Positions 24,682 through 33,865 of a stretch of 64,000 bases of DNA are shown here, one piece after another. How positions within the stretch are numbered: position 1 is the stretch's first letter; each line of letters opens with the position of its first letter. The DNA is from JANPLG01 sp964609085 (GTDB lineage: Bacteria; Armatimonadota; SYMT01): the NCBI GenBank assembly GCA_964609085.1, contig CAZSRZ010000006.1, positions 1 through 64,000 of the forward strand, given 5' to 3'. A program made the position numbers and the translations under genes. The notes under the pieces are model-generated. The model had not been told where the DNA came from and did not search any database. It saw nothing but the letters and a program-made list of their open reading frames with translations.

Positions 24682-25527
24682 ATGACGCTCCCCCGCACCC
24701 CGGACCTGGACGCCCTGCTGGATCTCGCCCTGGCCGAGGACATCGGCTACGGTGATGTAACCACACAGGCCACCGTGCCCCCAGATGCCTGGGGGAAAGC
24801 TCGCCTGGTGGCCCGCGCGCCCGGAGTACTTGCCGGCGGCGAGTTAGTGGCCCTCGTCTACGCTCGGGTCGACCCCCGCATCCATGTTCGTCAGCGATTG
24901 GGCGACGGGTCTGCGGTTGCGGCGGGCGAGTGCGTGGCCGAATTGGAAGGACCCGCCCGGGGTCTCTTGACGGGGGAGCGGACTGCTCTCAACTTTCTGC
25001 AGCACCTCTCCGGGATCGCCACGCGGACCGCGCGGATGGTCGAATTGGTGGCGGGCACAGGCGCCCGCGTGATCGACACCCGCAAGACCATCCCGGGGCT
25101 GCGGGCGCTCGCCAAGTATGCCGTCCGCGCGGGCGGCGGCACGAACCACCGGCACGGGCTGTCGGATGGAGTGCTGATCAAGGACAATCACCTGATCGCC
25201 GCGGGCGGGGTGGGACCTGCCGTCGCGGCAGCGCGAGCGGCGTGCCACCACTTGCTGCGTATTGAGGTCGAGGTCGACACCCTGGAGCATCTCGAGGAAG
25301 CCCTCGCCGCCGGTGCCGATGTCGTGCTGCTGGACAACATGTCGCTCGCCCAACTCCGTGTGGCCGTCGCCCGGTGCCGCGGCCGGGCTGTTACCGAGGC
25401 CTCGGGCGGGGTGAATGAGGCAACCGTTCGCGACATTGCCGAGACTGGTGTGGACTACATCAGCGTCGGTGCCCTCACGCATAGCGTGACTGCCCTCGAC
25501 CTCGGTCTCGATTGGGGGGAGGAGTGA
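24682..25527 (+). CDS. nadC: Nicotinate-nucleotide pyrophosphorylase (carboxylating)
   Basis: A 281-residue quinolinate phosphoribosyltransferase: the EDIGYGDVTT start, the ALNFLQHLSGIATRT helix, DTRKTIPGLRALAKYAVRAG, and GVLIKDNHL are all canonical. It converts quinolinate and PRPP to nicotinate mononucleotide in de novo NAD synthesis. CGAGGAGAC sits just before the ATG at 24682. Follows dacB closely, so the two may share a transcript; nadA and nadB are not in the window. Confidence 0.95.
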   Translation: MTLPRTPDLDALLDLALAEDIGYGDVTTQATVPPDAWGKARLVARAPGVLAGGELVALVYARVDPRIHVRQRLGDGSAVAAGECVAELEGPARGLLTGERTALNFLQHLSGIATRTARMVELVAGTGARVIDTRKTIPGLRALAKYAVRAGGGTNHRHGLSDGVLIKDNHLIAAGGVGPAVAAARAACHHLLRIEVEVDTLEHLEEALAAGADVVLLDNMSLAQLRVAVARCRGRAVTEASGGVNEATVRDIAETGVDYISVGALTHSVTALDLGLDWGEE

Positions 25528-25661
25528 ACCCCGCCCCGGCAAGCAACGTCCCGGGCAAGGCGCGGTCGGCGGAGGTAGACTTGATGCTGACGCCGCGCAG
25601 TACGGCGACCCACGCTGCCCCCACCTGTCGGGGCCAACGAGCTTTCTAGGGACGGACTTCG

Positions 25662-26828
25662 ATGTCGCAGACTGGCCGATTTCGTGTAGGGATGGTGGGG
25701 GGCGGCGGCCCCGCGAACTTCTTCGGCGGCCCCCACCGCACCGCCATCCTCATGGACAACACCGCCGAACTTACGGCGGGGGCCCTGCGGTCCAACCCCA
25801 AGGCTTCCATCGAGTCCGCCCGGGCGCTTCACTTCACCCGGGGTTACCCTGACTACCAGACGATGATCCAGGAGGAGGCCCGGCTCCCGATCGGGGAGCG
25901 GATCGACTACGTCACCATCGTCACGCCCAACCACGAGCACTACGGCCCGGCCCGCGCCGCCCTCGAAGCCGGGTTCGCCGTGCTGTGCGAGAAACCCCTC
26001 ACCATCACCCTGGAGGAGTCGCTGGAGTTGGTCCGCATCCAGCGGGAGAAGGGCGTCCCCTTCATCGTCGCCTACACCTACACCGGCCTCCCCATGGTCA
26101 TGCTCGCGCGGGAGATGGTGCAGAACGGGGAGATCGGCGAAGTGCGGAAGGTCGAGGCGTGGTACCCGCAGGGTTGGCTCGCCGGCCGCACAGAGGATGA
26201 GGGCGTGCAGCAGGCTCAGTGGCGCGTCGACCCGACCCGCAGCGGCGCTTCGGGCTGCGGCGGCGACATCGGGACTCACGCCTACGAGTTCGTGAGATTC
26301 GTCGCCGGCCTCTCTGCGGTGCAGGTGCAAGCCCGCCTGAAGACCTTTGTTGAGGGTCGGGCACTGGACGATGACTTCACCGTGCTGGCGCGGTTGGATA
26401 ACGGCGGCGTGGCTACCATCACCGCGAGTCAGGTGACCATCGGCAGTCAGAACGACAACGGCTTCCGAGTCATCGGCACCAAGGGAACGGTCGAGTGGAG
26501 CATGCTCGACCACACGGTTCTGAAGGTACTGAAGGGCGGCCAGCCGGTTTCCGTCTTCCGCCTGGGAGCCGAGTACGGTTACTTCCCCGAGTCCATCAAG
26601 CCGTACCTCCGCCTGCCCAGCGGCCATCCGGAAGGCTTCCACGAAGCGCTGGCCAACCTGCACAAGACGCTGCAGTTCCAGATCAGCCGCTGCCGGGGCG
26701 CTGAAGTGCCTCGAGGGATCCGGCACCCGGATGCCGTCGACGGCGCTGCCGGGATGGCCTTCATCGAGGCGTCCGTGGCCAGCAGCGCCGCCGGTGGGGC
26801 CTGGACCGCCGTGCACCAGGTCGACTAG
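25662..26828 (+). CDS. Gfo/Idh/MocA-family oxidoreductase
   Basis: A 388-residue NAD(P)-dependent sugar-type oxidoreductase. The Rossmann start is VGMVGGGGPANFFGG; CEKPLT carries the conserved Glu-Lys-Pro; GGDIGTHAYEFVRFVAG is the catalytic helix with the conserved Asp and His. Typical substrates are inositols, glycosides or nucleotide sugars, not determinable here. The gene starts 134 bp after nadC. GNP-type sugar enzymes of this family are expanded in Armatimonadota and Planctomycetota. Confidence 0.9.
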   Translation: MSQTGRFRVGMVGGGGPANFFGGPHRTAILMDNTAELTAGALRSNPKASIESARALHFTRGYPDYQTMIQEEARLPIGERIDYVTIVTPNHEHYGPARAALEAGFAVLCEKPLTITLEESLELVRIQREKGVPFIVAYTYTGLPMVMLAREMVQNGEIGEVRKVEAWYPQGWLAGRTEDEGVQQAQWRVDPTRSGASGCGGDIGTHAYEFVRFVAGLSAVQVQARLKTFVEGRALDDDFTVLARLDNGGVATITASQVTIGSQNDNGFRVIGTKGTVEWSMLDHTVLKVLKGGQPVSVFRLGAEYGYFPESIKPYLRLPSGHPEGFHEALANLHKTLQFQISRCRGAEVPRGIRHPDAVDGAAGMAFIEASVASSAAGGAWTAVHQVD

Positions 26829-26886
26829 CGACGATTGCGCGGGGATTCGCGGGCCGCGCCAGCAGCGGCCACTCCCCAACTCCTGC

Positions 26887-27738
26887 ATGGCACAGCTCCT
26901 TATCACCAACTCCAGCCGCAGCGCGGCGGGCGGCGTCTACCGGCTGGACACGGAAACCTCCGCCGTGCGTCGTATCTCGGACCTGGCACCGCGGGGGATC
27001 ACCCGGGGTCCCGACGGCTGGTACGTGGTGGAGAACGGGGGAAATGTCCATCGCCTGGATCCGGAGAGCGGGGCAACCACCCTGGCCGCCGAGACCGGGT
27101 TAAAGGCCGCGCACGACATCCGCTTTCACAGGGGCAGCTTTTACATCGTGTCCAGCAAGCGGAACCGGGTGGTCCGCCTTAGTCCGAGCTTCCAAAAGGA
27201 AGCGCAGGTCGTCATAGCCCGAGCGGCGATCGACACCTGCCACGCGAACTGCCTGCTGCCGATGGCCACGCAGATGCTGCTGAGCGTCTTCACCCTCTCC
27301 GAGGCGGGCCGGCTCGAGAAACGGCTCACCAGAGACTGGCGACACAGCGGCAAGATCCTCGCCCTGGATTGGGACCGAGGCAGCTTCGACGTCGTTTACG
27401 AACCGCTGTCACAACCCCACAGTCTCGTGCAGCATCACGGCCAGATCTACGTCTGCCAGTCCTACACGGGCGCGATCTGCCGGGTGGATCTGGAACGAGG
27501 CACCATCAAGACGGTGAAGAAGCCCCGGGGCTTTGTGCGTGGGATCGCCTTCTCAGGCGACCGCGCGTTCGTGGGCATCAGCGTGCTGCGGGCGCAAGGG
27601 AACCTCTTCCAGCAACTCTACCGCCGGATGTTCCGCTGGTGCGGTGTCCACGAATACCGCCTCCCCGACTGGAAACTGATTCGACGCCACCCGGTCCCCG
27701 GCGCTCAGATCTACGAATTGGCATTGCTGGAGGAGTAG
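26887..27738 (+). CDS. Propeller-like protein (DUF4915/TIGR03032-like)
   Basis: A 283-residue protein without a signal peptide, built of repeating beta strands: GGVYRLDTETSAVRRISDLA, YVVENGGNVHRLDPESGAT, FYIVSSKRNRVVRLS, GQIYVCQSYTGAICRVDLE. This is the spacing of a beta-propeller; GFVRGIAF and FVGISVLRA resemble the DUF4915/TIGR03032 family. The start ATG at 26887 is where propeller repeats begin; upstream in-frame sequence belongs to the end of the oxidoreductase gene in another frame. Follows that gene by 58 bp. Role unknown. Confidence 0.65.
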   Translation: MAQLLITNSSRSAAGGVYRLDTETSAVRRISDLAPRGITRGPDGWYVVENGGNVHRLDPESGATTLAAETGLKAAHDIRFHRGSFYIVSSKRNRVVRLSPSFQKEAQVVIARAAIDTCHANCLLPMATQMLLSVFTLSEAGRLEKRLTRDWRHSGKILALDWDRGSFDVVYEPLSQPHSLVQHHGQIYVCQSYTGAICRVDLERGTIKTVKKPRGFVRGIAFSGDRAFVGISVLRAQGNLFQQLYRRMFRWCGVHEYRLPDWKLIRRHPVPGAQIYELALLEE

Positions 27739-27837
27739 CCCAGCCCGCCGGACACAGCGGACACGGGTGCCGTGCGCTAGAATTGGGGTGGGGATCCGGC
27801 CGAGCGATTCCATGCGACTGAGAGAGTGGGACCTCGT

Positions 27838-28536
27838 ATGTCAAACATGCGCAAAGCATTCACCTTGATCGAGTTGTTGGTGGTCATTGCGATCATCGCG
27901 ATCCTCGCGGCCATCTTGTTTCCGGTGCTGGCGCAGGCACGCGAGTCAGCTCGTGCGGCAAAGTGCGTGAGCAACCAGCGACAGATCGGGCTGGCGCTGA
28001 TGCAGTACTGCCAGGATTTCGACGGATATCTACCCGATCCCGCCTGGGCGGACATGCAGTTCACGCCGTCTCCGCCCGCGCCGCCGACGCCCGGGCCATC
28101 CACGCTGCGCCCCTACTCGCGCATGGGGTGGCTGATGGCGGTCCTGGAGCCCTACACGAAGAACAACGGCATCTGGGAGTGCCCGAGCATGCCGGCGTTT
28201 GCCGGGGACACCTTCTGGTCGGACGGCCTGCACTCCCCCTACCGTCTACCGGGACTCGACGTTCCGTCGAAGGGCTACACCAGCTACATCTCGGCCAAAT
28301 TCGGCGAGCCGAACCCAGCCGCGGCTCGATGTGCCCGAGGAAAGCTGCCGGAGGATGTGGGCACCCTCGGCGTGAGTGGCGAGCACGTGCTCTACTGCGG
28401 ATTCTTCTCGCGATCCTGGAATCCGGCACCCTGGGTACGCGGTTCGAGCCGGCCACCCCTCGGTGACTGGCGGCCCCACCGCGATCGCCGGATCGAGCTG
28501 TTCCTGGACGGACACGTCAAGGCGCTGATGCCGTAG
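27838..28536 (+). CDS. Type II pseudopilin-like protein, DUF1559 family
   Basis: A 232-residue protein with a class III prepilin signal: MRKAFTLIELLVVIAIIAIL, cleaved before Phe by a prepilin peptidase, with Glu five residues after the cut. LFPVLAQARESAR after the helix is typical of Armatimonadota. The C-terminal H-X9-DG motif is present (His followed nine residues later by Asp-Gly, then HVK). These proteins are abundant, of unclear role, and presumed assembled by a type II secretion/type IV pilus-like system. ATG at 27838 used; ATG at 27847 possible. Converges on the second pseudopilin gene. Confidence 0.9.
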   Translation: MSNMRKAFTLIELLVVIAIIAILAAILFPVLAQARESARAAKCVSNQRQIGLALMQYCQDFDGYLPDPAWADMQFTPSPPAPPTPGPSTLRPYSRMGWLMAVLEPYTKNNGIWECPSMPAFAGDTFWSDGLHSPYRLPGLDVPSKGYTSYISAKFGEPNPAAARCARGKLPEDVGTLGVSGEHVLYCGFFSRSWNPAPWVRGSSRPPLGDWRPHRDRRIELFLDGHVKALMP

Positions 28537-28579
28537 CCCAGGCTCCGTCTCCCCGAGCCGCCGGGACTCAGGGATGCAA

Positions 28580-28610
28580 AGAGACGCTGGGCAGTAATTC
28601 TGGCGTCTCT
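28580..28610. terminator. Possible bidirectional terminator hairpin
   Basis: AGAGACGC (28580-28587) pairs with GCGTCTCT (28603-28610) across a 15-base loop, 44 bp after the plus-strand pseudopilin stop. No T-tract follows. Confidence 0.45.
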
Positions 28611-28704
28611 GGGTCTTCGCGTCATTGCGCCGTTGCGTTGAGTGCTCCATGGCGTGGGAGACGCGCAGCTCCCGCACGTTCTCCCTCATGTCGGTCTGAC
28701 AGAC

Positions 28705-28770
28705 TCACCGCCAGGACGCAGAGGCGCAAAGGGACTCTGTCTTCCTTGCGCCTTCGCGTCCTGGCGGTGA
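28705..28770. repeat. REP-like long inverted repeat
   Basis: Arms of about 27 bp beginning TCACCGCCAGGACGC and ending in its complement GCGTCCTGGCGGTGA, with one indel and a 12-base loop. The form (CCGCCAGGACGC...GCGCAAAGG / CTTGCGCCTTCGCGTCC) is that of a dispersed palindromic element seen in many environmental genomes, usually between genes. Confidence 0.7.
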
Positions 28771-28822
28771 ATGCCCCGGGGTCTGGGTGAGGGGTAGCCC
28801 CGGGGGCGACCGAGGATCGGGC

Positions 28823-29734
28823 CTACGGGCAGACTACCTGACCACCCGGACACCACATGTCCGTCTGTCCTGCTCCGGCTCGTGGATTTCGCGGTCGGGC
28901 GTTGACGTACAGCGGGTTGAATCGCACCACGGCGGCCTGGTGCGCCGCGTTCCAGGTCTGTGTCGGGTTCATGGTCTTTACGTGCCCGTCGCAGAAGAGG
29001 AAGGTCGACTTCTCTGCGTGGTACTCCTCCGGAGCACCGATCGGCAGCCCGGTCGAGCCGTAGCGGCTCGGCTGACCACCCAGGGTAGCGCTGCTGAAGA
29101 AGATCGAGCCGTTCCGGTTGTTGCCGCCGGTCGCGGATTGCACGCACTCATAGAGCAGAATCACCTGTGCCGGTCCGGGCTCGACGAGGTCCGGGTTGGC
29201 GCCTAGGTACCAGAACGGGAAGTAGCTGGCAGGCACATTTCCCGCCGCGGTGACCGCCTGGCCCGGATGGACGGCGCGGAGGTAGTCGTTCATCACGAAG
29301 TTCTGACCGACGTCGAACTGACCGCTGCCTGCCCCGCCGATGGAATTGGGGCACGACCACACGTTGTTCTTCGAGTTGCCGCGCTGCTTGAGGTAGGGGA
29401 ACACGCCCTGTCCGCTGTCCGTAACTGCGCCGGTGGTGGTGTCGCGTGTCGCGCTGTACCACGCGGCTCCGTTGAAGGTGTTGCCGACCACCCCACGGCC
29501 GCCCGGATTCGGGAAGAACCCGTCGAAGTCGGACGCGTACATGGCGAAGGCGATGCCGAACTGCTTCAGGTTGGACTGGCATGTCGCCTTTCGCGCCGCG
29601 TCGCGGGCTTGAGCGAAGACGGGGAAGAGGATCGCGGCGAGGATGGCGATGATGGCGATGACGACGAGCAACTCGATGAGGGTGAAGGCACGTCGCTGGA
29701 GGGATCCGGTTGGACGAGGGGAGGGGGCAATCAT
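28823..29734 (-). CDS. Type II pseudopilin-like protein, DUF1559 family
   Basis: A 303-residue pseudopilin: RRAFTLIELLVVIAIIAIL prepilin helix, then LFPVFAQARDAARKATCQSN. Like the other copy it has the H-X9-DG motif near the C-terminus (YHAEKSTFLFCDGHVK). The mature domain has an N-rich and S-rich beta-sandwich character and a C-terminal MWCPGGQVVCP tail with two cysteines that could form a disulfide. The leader before the cleavage site is long (15 residues). GGAG lies 8 bases before the ATG. Convergent with the pseudopilin at 27838-28536, but the two are only distantly alike outside the helix. Confidence 0.9.
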   Translation of the reverse strand: MIAPSPRPTGSLQRRAFTLIELLVVIAIIAILAAILFPVFAQARDAARKATCQSNLKQFGIAFAMYASDFDGFFPNPGGRGVVGNTFNGAAWYSATRDTTTGAVTDSGQGVFPYLKQRGNSKNNVWSCPNSIGGAGSGQFDVGQNFVMNDYLRAVHPGQAVTAAGNVPASYFPFWYLGANPDLVEPGPAQVILLYECVQSATGGNNRNGSIFFSSATLGGQPSRYGSTGLPIGAPEEYHAEKSTFLFCDGHVKTMNPTQTWNAAHQAAVVRFNPLYVNARPRNPRAGAGQTDMWCPGGQVVCP

Positions 29735-29930
29735 GGGTGCACTCCGTGGGAAAGAGGGTACTCAGCCGGATCATTTTCCGCCGCGAACCCTAAATTGCGG
29801 TCAAGATTGGGCTAACTGTCGTCGGGGACTCGTTCATGTCCACTTGCTGTATTGCCGGGAGGGCGCTGAACCCGAGGAATCCGTGAAGATTCCTGCCCCG
29901 GAATCCGGTGGTGACCGGCAGAGCGACGTG

Positions 29931-31172
29931 TCATTGGGCGTCCGTCACCGTGATCGCGATCGTTTCGATCGCCGCGTGGCCGGACTTGCGGAAGGGGCGC
30001 GGCATGGGCTGTGCCTGTCCCCGCTCGTCCACGGTCCGGCAGCGAAGCAGATACTCGCCGGGCGCCAACCCCGGGATCAGGGCTGCCCAGTGAGCTTTTG
30101 CCAGTCGCAGCGGCCAACGGTCGGGTTCACCGCCGGGCCGAAAGCCCATCGTGACAGCCGGAATGACTCCGCCCGGCAGGTTGCCGCCCCAGACGGCCGG
30201 CGGCGGGAGGATGCGGGCATCCGTCCAGGGGGCGGTGGAGAAGTTGGGATCAGCTTCGGAGACGCGGGCATCCGCCCGGGAGACCCATACCTGCACTCGC
30301 GCCAACCCCGAGATCCCCACCTGCGCATACCCCGTCACCGGGAAGGGAGTGTTGGGCTTTACTCGCCGGGGGAAGGGGAGCGTGGCGGCGAACGACTTGA
30401 GCGGACTGTCGATGTCATTGTTCTCGGCGGCGTAGGTGTCGTTCGCCCCATGAAGGTTGGAAAGGAAAAGGTGCGTGAGCCACTTCACGTTCTTGAAGCC
30501 GTAGGCCTCGGGCACCACGATCCGGACGGGGCCACCGCGCTGCGGGCTCAACCACTCGCCGTTCAGCTTGTAGCAGAGGATGACGGGCGGCAGGCCCATC
30601 GGATCCTCGAGCACCCTGCCGATGGGGAGTGAGCTCCGGAACAACTGCCGGGGGTCATCGTTGTGGTAGCCGTGGTAGAAGACGCGCCGCAAGTTCTCAC
30701 GCGGCTGCGTCATCCACACGACCTCCCGAAGCGGGACACCCTCCCAGATGCCCATCCCCAACGGGCAACCGATGTTGAGGCAGGTCATGACCTTCGGGAA
30801 GCGGACGGCATGTTTCTCCGCCAGCTTCATCAGCCCGGCGAAATCGAGGGCGGCCCCCATTGCGGCAGAGAGGGAGCGTCCGAGCGACGCGGGGCGTTCC
30901 GGGTCTGCGACAACGTCCAACCTCCAGGTTTCCCTGGTCAGCCCCACCTCCCGCCGCCGCGCCTCCGGGAGGGAGTGAGGCACGGGATTGCCCCGCGACA
31001 CATCACCGAAGCGCTCCTGGGGGAAGAAATAGGGCTCGATCGCCCGCACGGCCGCCGCCAGTTCGGCAGGGAGGGGAGCGTCCGCGGAGACGGTGCGCCG
31101 AGAGTCCACGCTCGCGGCCAGGGCGGCGGCGGGCAGCAGGTGTCGTCGCGAGATCCGGATCTGGTCTGGCAT
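29931..31172 (-). CDS. Tat-exported molybdopterin-dependent oxidoreductase (sulfite-oxidase fold)
   Basis: A 413-residue protein with a twin-arginine signal (ISRRHLLPAAALAAS). The central domain (about residues 90-270) has the sulfite oxidase/MsrP Moco fold: MTCLNIGCPLGMGIWEGVPL with the Mo-coordinating Cys, then GHKLNGEWLSPQRGGP-like region reading YKLNGEWLSPQRGGPVRIV and VKWLTHLFLS. The C-terminal domain (about 285-400) is the Ig-like dimerisation domain (GYAQVGISGLARVQVWVS). Known members oxidise sulfite or reduce methionine sulfoxide; substrate unassigned here. No heme domain is fused, so an external electron partner is needed. GGAAGGA precedes the ATG. Confidence 0.85.
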   Translation of the reverse strand: MPDQIRISRRHLLPAAALAASVDSRRTVSADAPLPAELAAAVRAIEPYFFPQERFGDVSRGNPVPHSLPEARRREVGLTRETWRLDVVADPERPASLGRSLSAAMGAALDFAGLMKLAEKHAVRFPKVMTCLNIGCPLGMGIWEGVPLREVVWMTQPRENLRRVFYHGYHNDDPRQLFRSSLPIGRVLEDPMGLPPVILCYKLNGEWLSPQRGGPVRIVVPEAYGFKNVKWLTHLFLSNLHGANDTYAAENNDIDSPLKSFAATLPFPRRVKPNTPFPVTGYAQVGISGLARVQVWVSRADARVSEADPNFSTAPWTDARILPPPAVWGGNLPGGVIPAVTMGFRPGGEPDRWPLRLAKAHWAALIPGLAPGEYLLRCRTVDERGQAQPMPRPFRKSGHAAIETIAITVTDAQ

Positions 31173-31261
31173 ACCTGTTCCTTCCGGCGGTAGGAGCCCG
31201 ATGATGCCCTATTGAGCCACCGCCGGGAGGTACTCCTGCGGGCAGCCCGATCGACCGCCTC

Positions 31262-33052
31262 TCACCGGCTTCGCCTCGCATCGTCCCGGACTCCCTTGAT
31301 CGGCGGCGCCGCGTGGACGCGATGGCCGCCAACCCAGGTTTCCATCACCCGCGTCGCCCTGACCTGATCCACCGGGCACCGCAGCAAATCGCGATCGAGC
31401 ACCACCATATCCGCCCACTTGCCCGGTTCCAGGCTCCCCACGTCATCGCGGCACAGGATGCGAGCGCTATTTTGCGTGTAGAAGCGGATGGCCTGTTCCC
31501 GCGTGAGCGCCTCTTCCGGATGAAGTCGCCCGGCATACTCGCGGGCCCCGCGTGTGAGCGTGACCCACATGCCGAGGAAGGGATCGTAGGGGTTGACGGC
31601 CCGCCGGGCACCGATCTTCTGCATGTGGTCCGACCCGCCACCCGCGACCACTCCGGCGGCGAACAGGCTGCGCAGCGGCTGGAACCAGCGGAGTCGCTCA
31701 TAGCCGAACTGTCGGACCAGCGTCCGGGTGTCGAGGTAGAGCCATGCCGGCTGGATATCCACCCCCACGCCGAGGCGGGACATCCGTGCGACGGACTCCG
31801 CGCTCTGGAAGTTCGCGTGCGTGATGGTGGGCCGCGTCGCTCGGATGGGCAACTCTCGATCCACTGCCTCGTAGGCATCAAGGAGCGCGGAGACGGCGCC
31901 ATCGCCGACGGAGTGGGCTGTAAACTGCATTCCGTGGCTTGCTGTCCGCCGGACGAGCGCCTCCAGCCGGTCCTGCGGGATGAAGCGAATGCCTCGGTAC
32001 TCCGGATCGGTGATCGCGTAGATCGAACTCAACCCCCAGGGCTTCATCATGTAAGCGCTGCCCGTCAGCATTCCTCCATCGAGATAGGTCTTCACGCCGA
32101 TGATGCGCAGGAACGGGTCAGGCCGTCGGAGCGGATCGGAGGCGATGCCGTCAATGGCGGCCGCGATCGGTTCCCACGGCCCCGTCGTGTCAACGTGCTG
32201 TGAGATCGCAACCCGCATCGGCAACCGACGCCCCGCATTCAGGCCGCGATACCGGTCGATCTCTGTGGCGTCCGCATCTCGGTCGCCGATGGTGGTGATG
32301 CCATTGGCCAGGTAGTCCCGGAGAAGCGCAAGCAGGCGTCGGACGCGGTCGGCCTCTGAAGGTGGCGCAGCGGACGTCTTCGGCTTGACGAACCGCGTCA
32401 GGTTGCGAAGGATCCCCGTCGGCATCCCCGAGGAGGGATCCAGCTCCACCTTTCCTGAACCGCCATCGGGGGGCCGGAACTCCGCGCCGATCCCGCTGTC
32501 GGCCAGCGCTCGGCTGTTCAGCGAAGCGTCCGGACCGGTAGCAAACAGCACCGGGTGATCCGGCGCCGCCTCGTCCAGCTCAGCTCTGGTCGGATAGCGC
32601 TGCTCCCGCAGCCGGGTGATGAACACCTGTCGAAGCTGGATCCACTCGCCTTTGGGGGTGACGGCAGTTCGACGGCGCAGGTAGGCGAGCACGTCCGCGA
32701 TCCCGTGCATCTCCGGAATCACGTGGTCAAACTCCGTCATTGATGCATCCGAGGGGTGCGTGTGCGAGTCGATCAACCCCGGCAGCACCATCTTTCCGTG
32801 CAGGTCCCGCACAATGGTGGAGCGGCCGCGGGAAGCCAGAATCTCCCGATCAGACCCCGTGCGGAGCACCCTCCCGTCGCGGACCGCAATCGCCGACGCA
32901 CAGGTGAAGTGGCTGTCCACGGTGACCACTTTCCCGTTGTGCAGGATCAGGCTGGGGGCGTGCTCCGAGCCGGCAGCCAGCCCAACGGCGACCGGCAGCA
33001 GGCAGACAAGGGCGACGCAGCGATTCCAGCGGGCAGGGTGTAGGGCGGGCAT
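31262..33052 (-). CDS. Exported amidohydrolase (YtcJ/Amidohydrolase_3 family)
   Basis: A 596-residue metal-dependent hydrolase with an N-terminal signal peptide (hydrophobic to about residue 27). Metal-site motifs are in order: GLIDSHTHPSD (His-x-His), GVKTYLDGGML, QFTAHSVGDGA, PTITHANFQS and AGGGSDHMQ. The N-terminal LILHNGKVVTVD and C-terminal GSLEPGKWADMVVLDRD are the beta-sandwich caps of the superfamily. This YtcJ-type branch has few defined substrates. It is 89 bp upstream of the sulfite-oxidase-fold gene on the same strand and may be co-transcribed with it. Confidence 0.9.
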   Translation of the reverse strand: MPALHPARWNRCVALVCLLPVAVGLAAGSEHAPSLILHNGKVVTVDSHFTCASAIAVRDGRVLRTGSDREILASRGRSTIVRDLHGKMVLPGLIDSHTHPSDASMTEFDHVIPEMHGIADVLAYLRRRTAVTPKGEWIQLRQVFITRLREQRYPTRAELDEAAPDHPVLFATGPDASLNSRALADSGIGAEFRPPDGGSGKVELDPSSGMPTGILRNLTRFVKPKTSAAPPSEADRVRRLLALLRDYLANGITTIGDRDADATEIDRYRGLNAGRRLPMRVAISQHVDTTGPWEPIAAAIDGIASDPLRRPDPFLRIIGVKTYLDGGMLTGSAYMMKPWGLSSIYAITDPEYRGIRFIPQDRLEALVRRTASHGMQFTAHSVGDGAVSALLDAYEAVDRELPIRATRPTITHANFQSAESVARMSRLGVGVDIQPAWLYLDTRTLVRQFGYERLRWFQPLRSLFAAGVVAGGGSDHMQKIGARRAVNPYDPFLGMWVTLTRGAREYAGRLHPEEALTREQAIRFYTQNSARILCRDDVGSLEPGKWADMVVLDRDLLRCPVDQVRATRVMETWVGGHRVHAAPPIKGVRDDARRSR

Positions 33053-33865
33053 GTCGAGGATTTCGTCACACCCCGGGCGTTCCCTCCCTCCCCGGCAGTA
33101 TTGTCATCAGCACGACCGACGGGCGGCCCCTGGGAACGCTGGCGTCCCGCCGTCATCAGCATCCCGCATCGAAAGCACCCCCGGGAACGCTGGCGTCCCG
33201 CCGGCCTCAGCGGCCCCCGGGAACGCTGGCGTCCCGCCGGTATCAGCAAGCACTGCCCCTCAGCCACCGCCCCCGTACAGAACCGAGCGCGTCAGCGCCG
33301 GGATGCAGCCTGTGCCGAGGCGCCCCGTCCCGCGAATACCGTCGCGGGTCGGTGACCCAGGGGTCCGCGCTACCAGCCACGTGTAATCGGACTCCGGGAC
33401 GGCACCCGGCCCACGGAGGCGGGGATCCCGGCACTGACGTGCACGGTTCTGAGCCAGAGCGGGTCTGTCACCGGAGGCGGCGCCGGATGCCGGCGAGACG
33501 CCAGCGGTCCCGGAAACCCTTCCCCCGACTGTATCTGGATGGCGAAGGCGGGGATCCCGGCACTGAGGGCGTCCCGCCCGACTGGCTCTGCCCTTGCATC
33601 CGATCGGCGGCGACAGGGGCAGGTGCCGGATTGGCGAGCCTTCGACCCCTTGCCGGCGCTGTAAGCCTCAGGGCCGTGTGATAGACTGCAGGGGTTTCTG
33701 GGGAGCATCGGGCAAACCGCTCTCCATGACCGGTCCGCGCCCGCTGTTGGGGAACTAGCCCCGGCGACGGCCACCGCGCACTGACGGACGGGATGGGCAG
33801 CTACATGCCCCGTCCGGACGCGCTCGCAACTCCCGCCCATCGATTTCCCCCACGGAGATACCTGA
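33053..33865. repeat. 813-bp intergenic region rich in dispersed repeats
   Basis: GGGAACGCTGGCGTCCCGCC occurs three times (around 33132, 33183 and 33219). GGCGGGGATCCCGGCACTGA occurs twice (around 33420 and 33550). A 22-bp element shared with 10202-10223 is at 33285-33306. The open frames here read repeat-derived phrases such as SAGIPA and ERWRPAG and are not judged to be genes. The ppdK promoter must lie at the right end; TAGACT at about 33683 is a weak -10 candidate. Confidence 0.75.

Larger units (their letters stand above)
28537..28822. other. Intergenic region between convergent pseudopilin genes
   Basis: 286 bp without a gene; contains two inverted repeats listed separately, which could end transcription from both sides. 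Confidence 0.6.

Noticed and set aside
33370..33840. 156-codon minus-strand open frame
   Set aside because: Its translation is composed of repeat-derived phrases (SAGIPA) and low-complexity sequence, with no ribosome binding site; treated as repeat, not gene.
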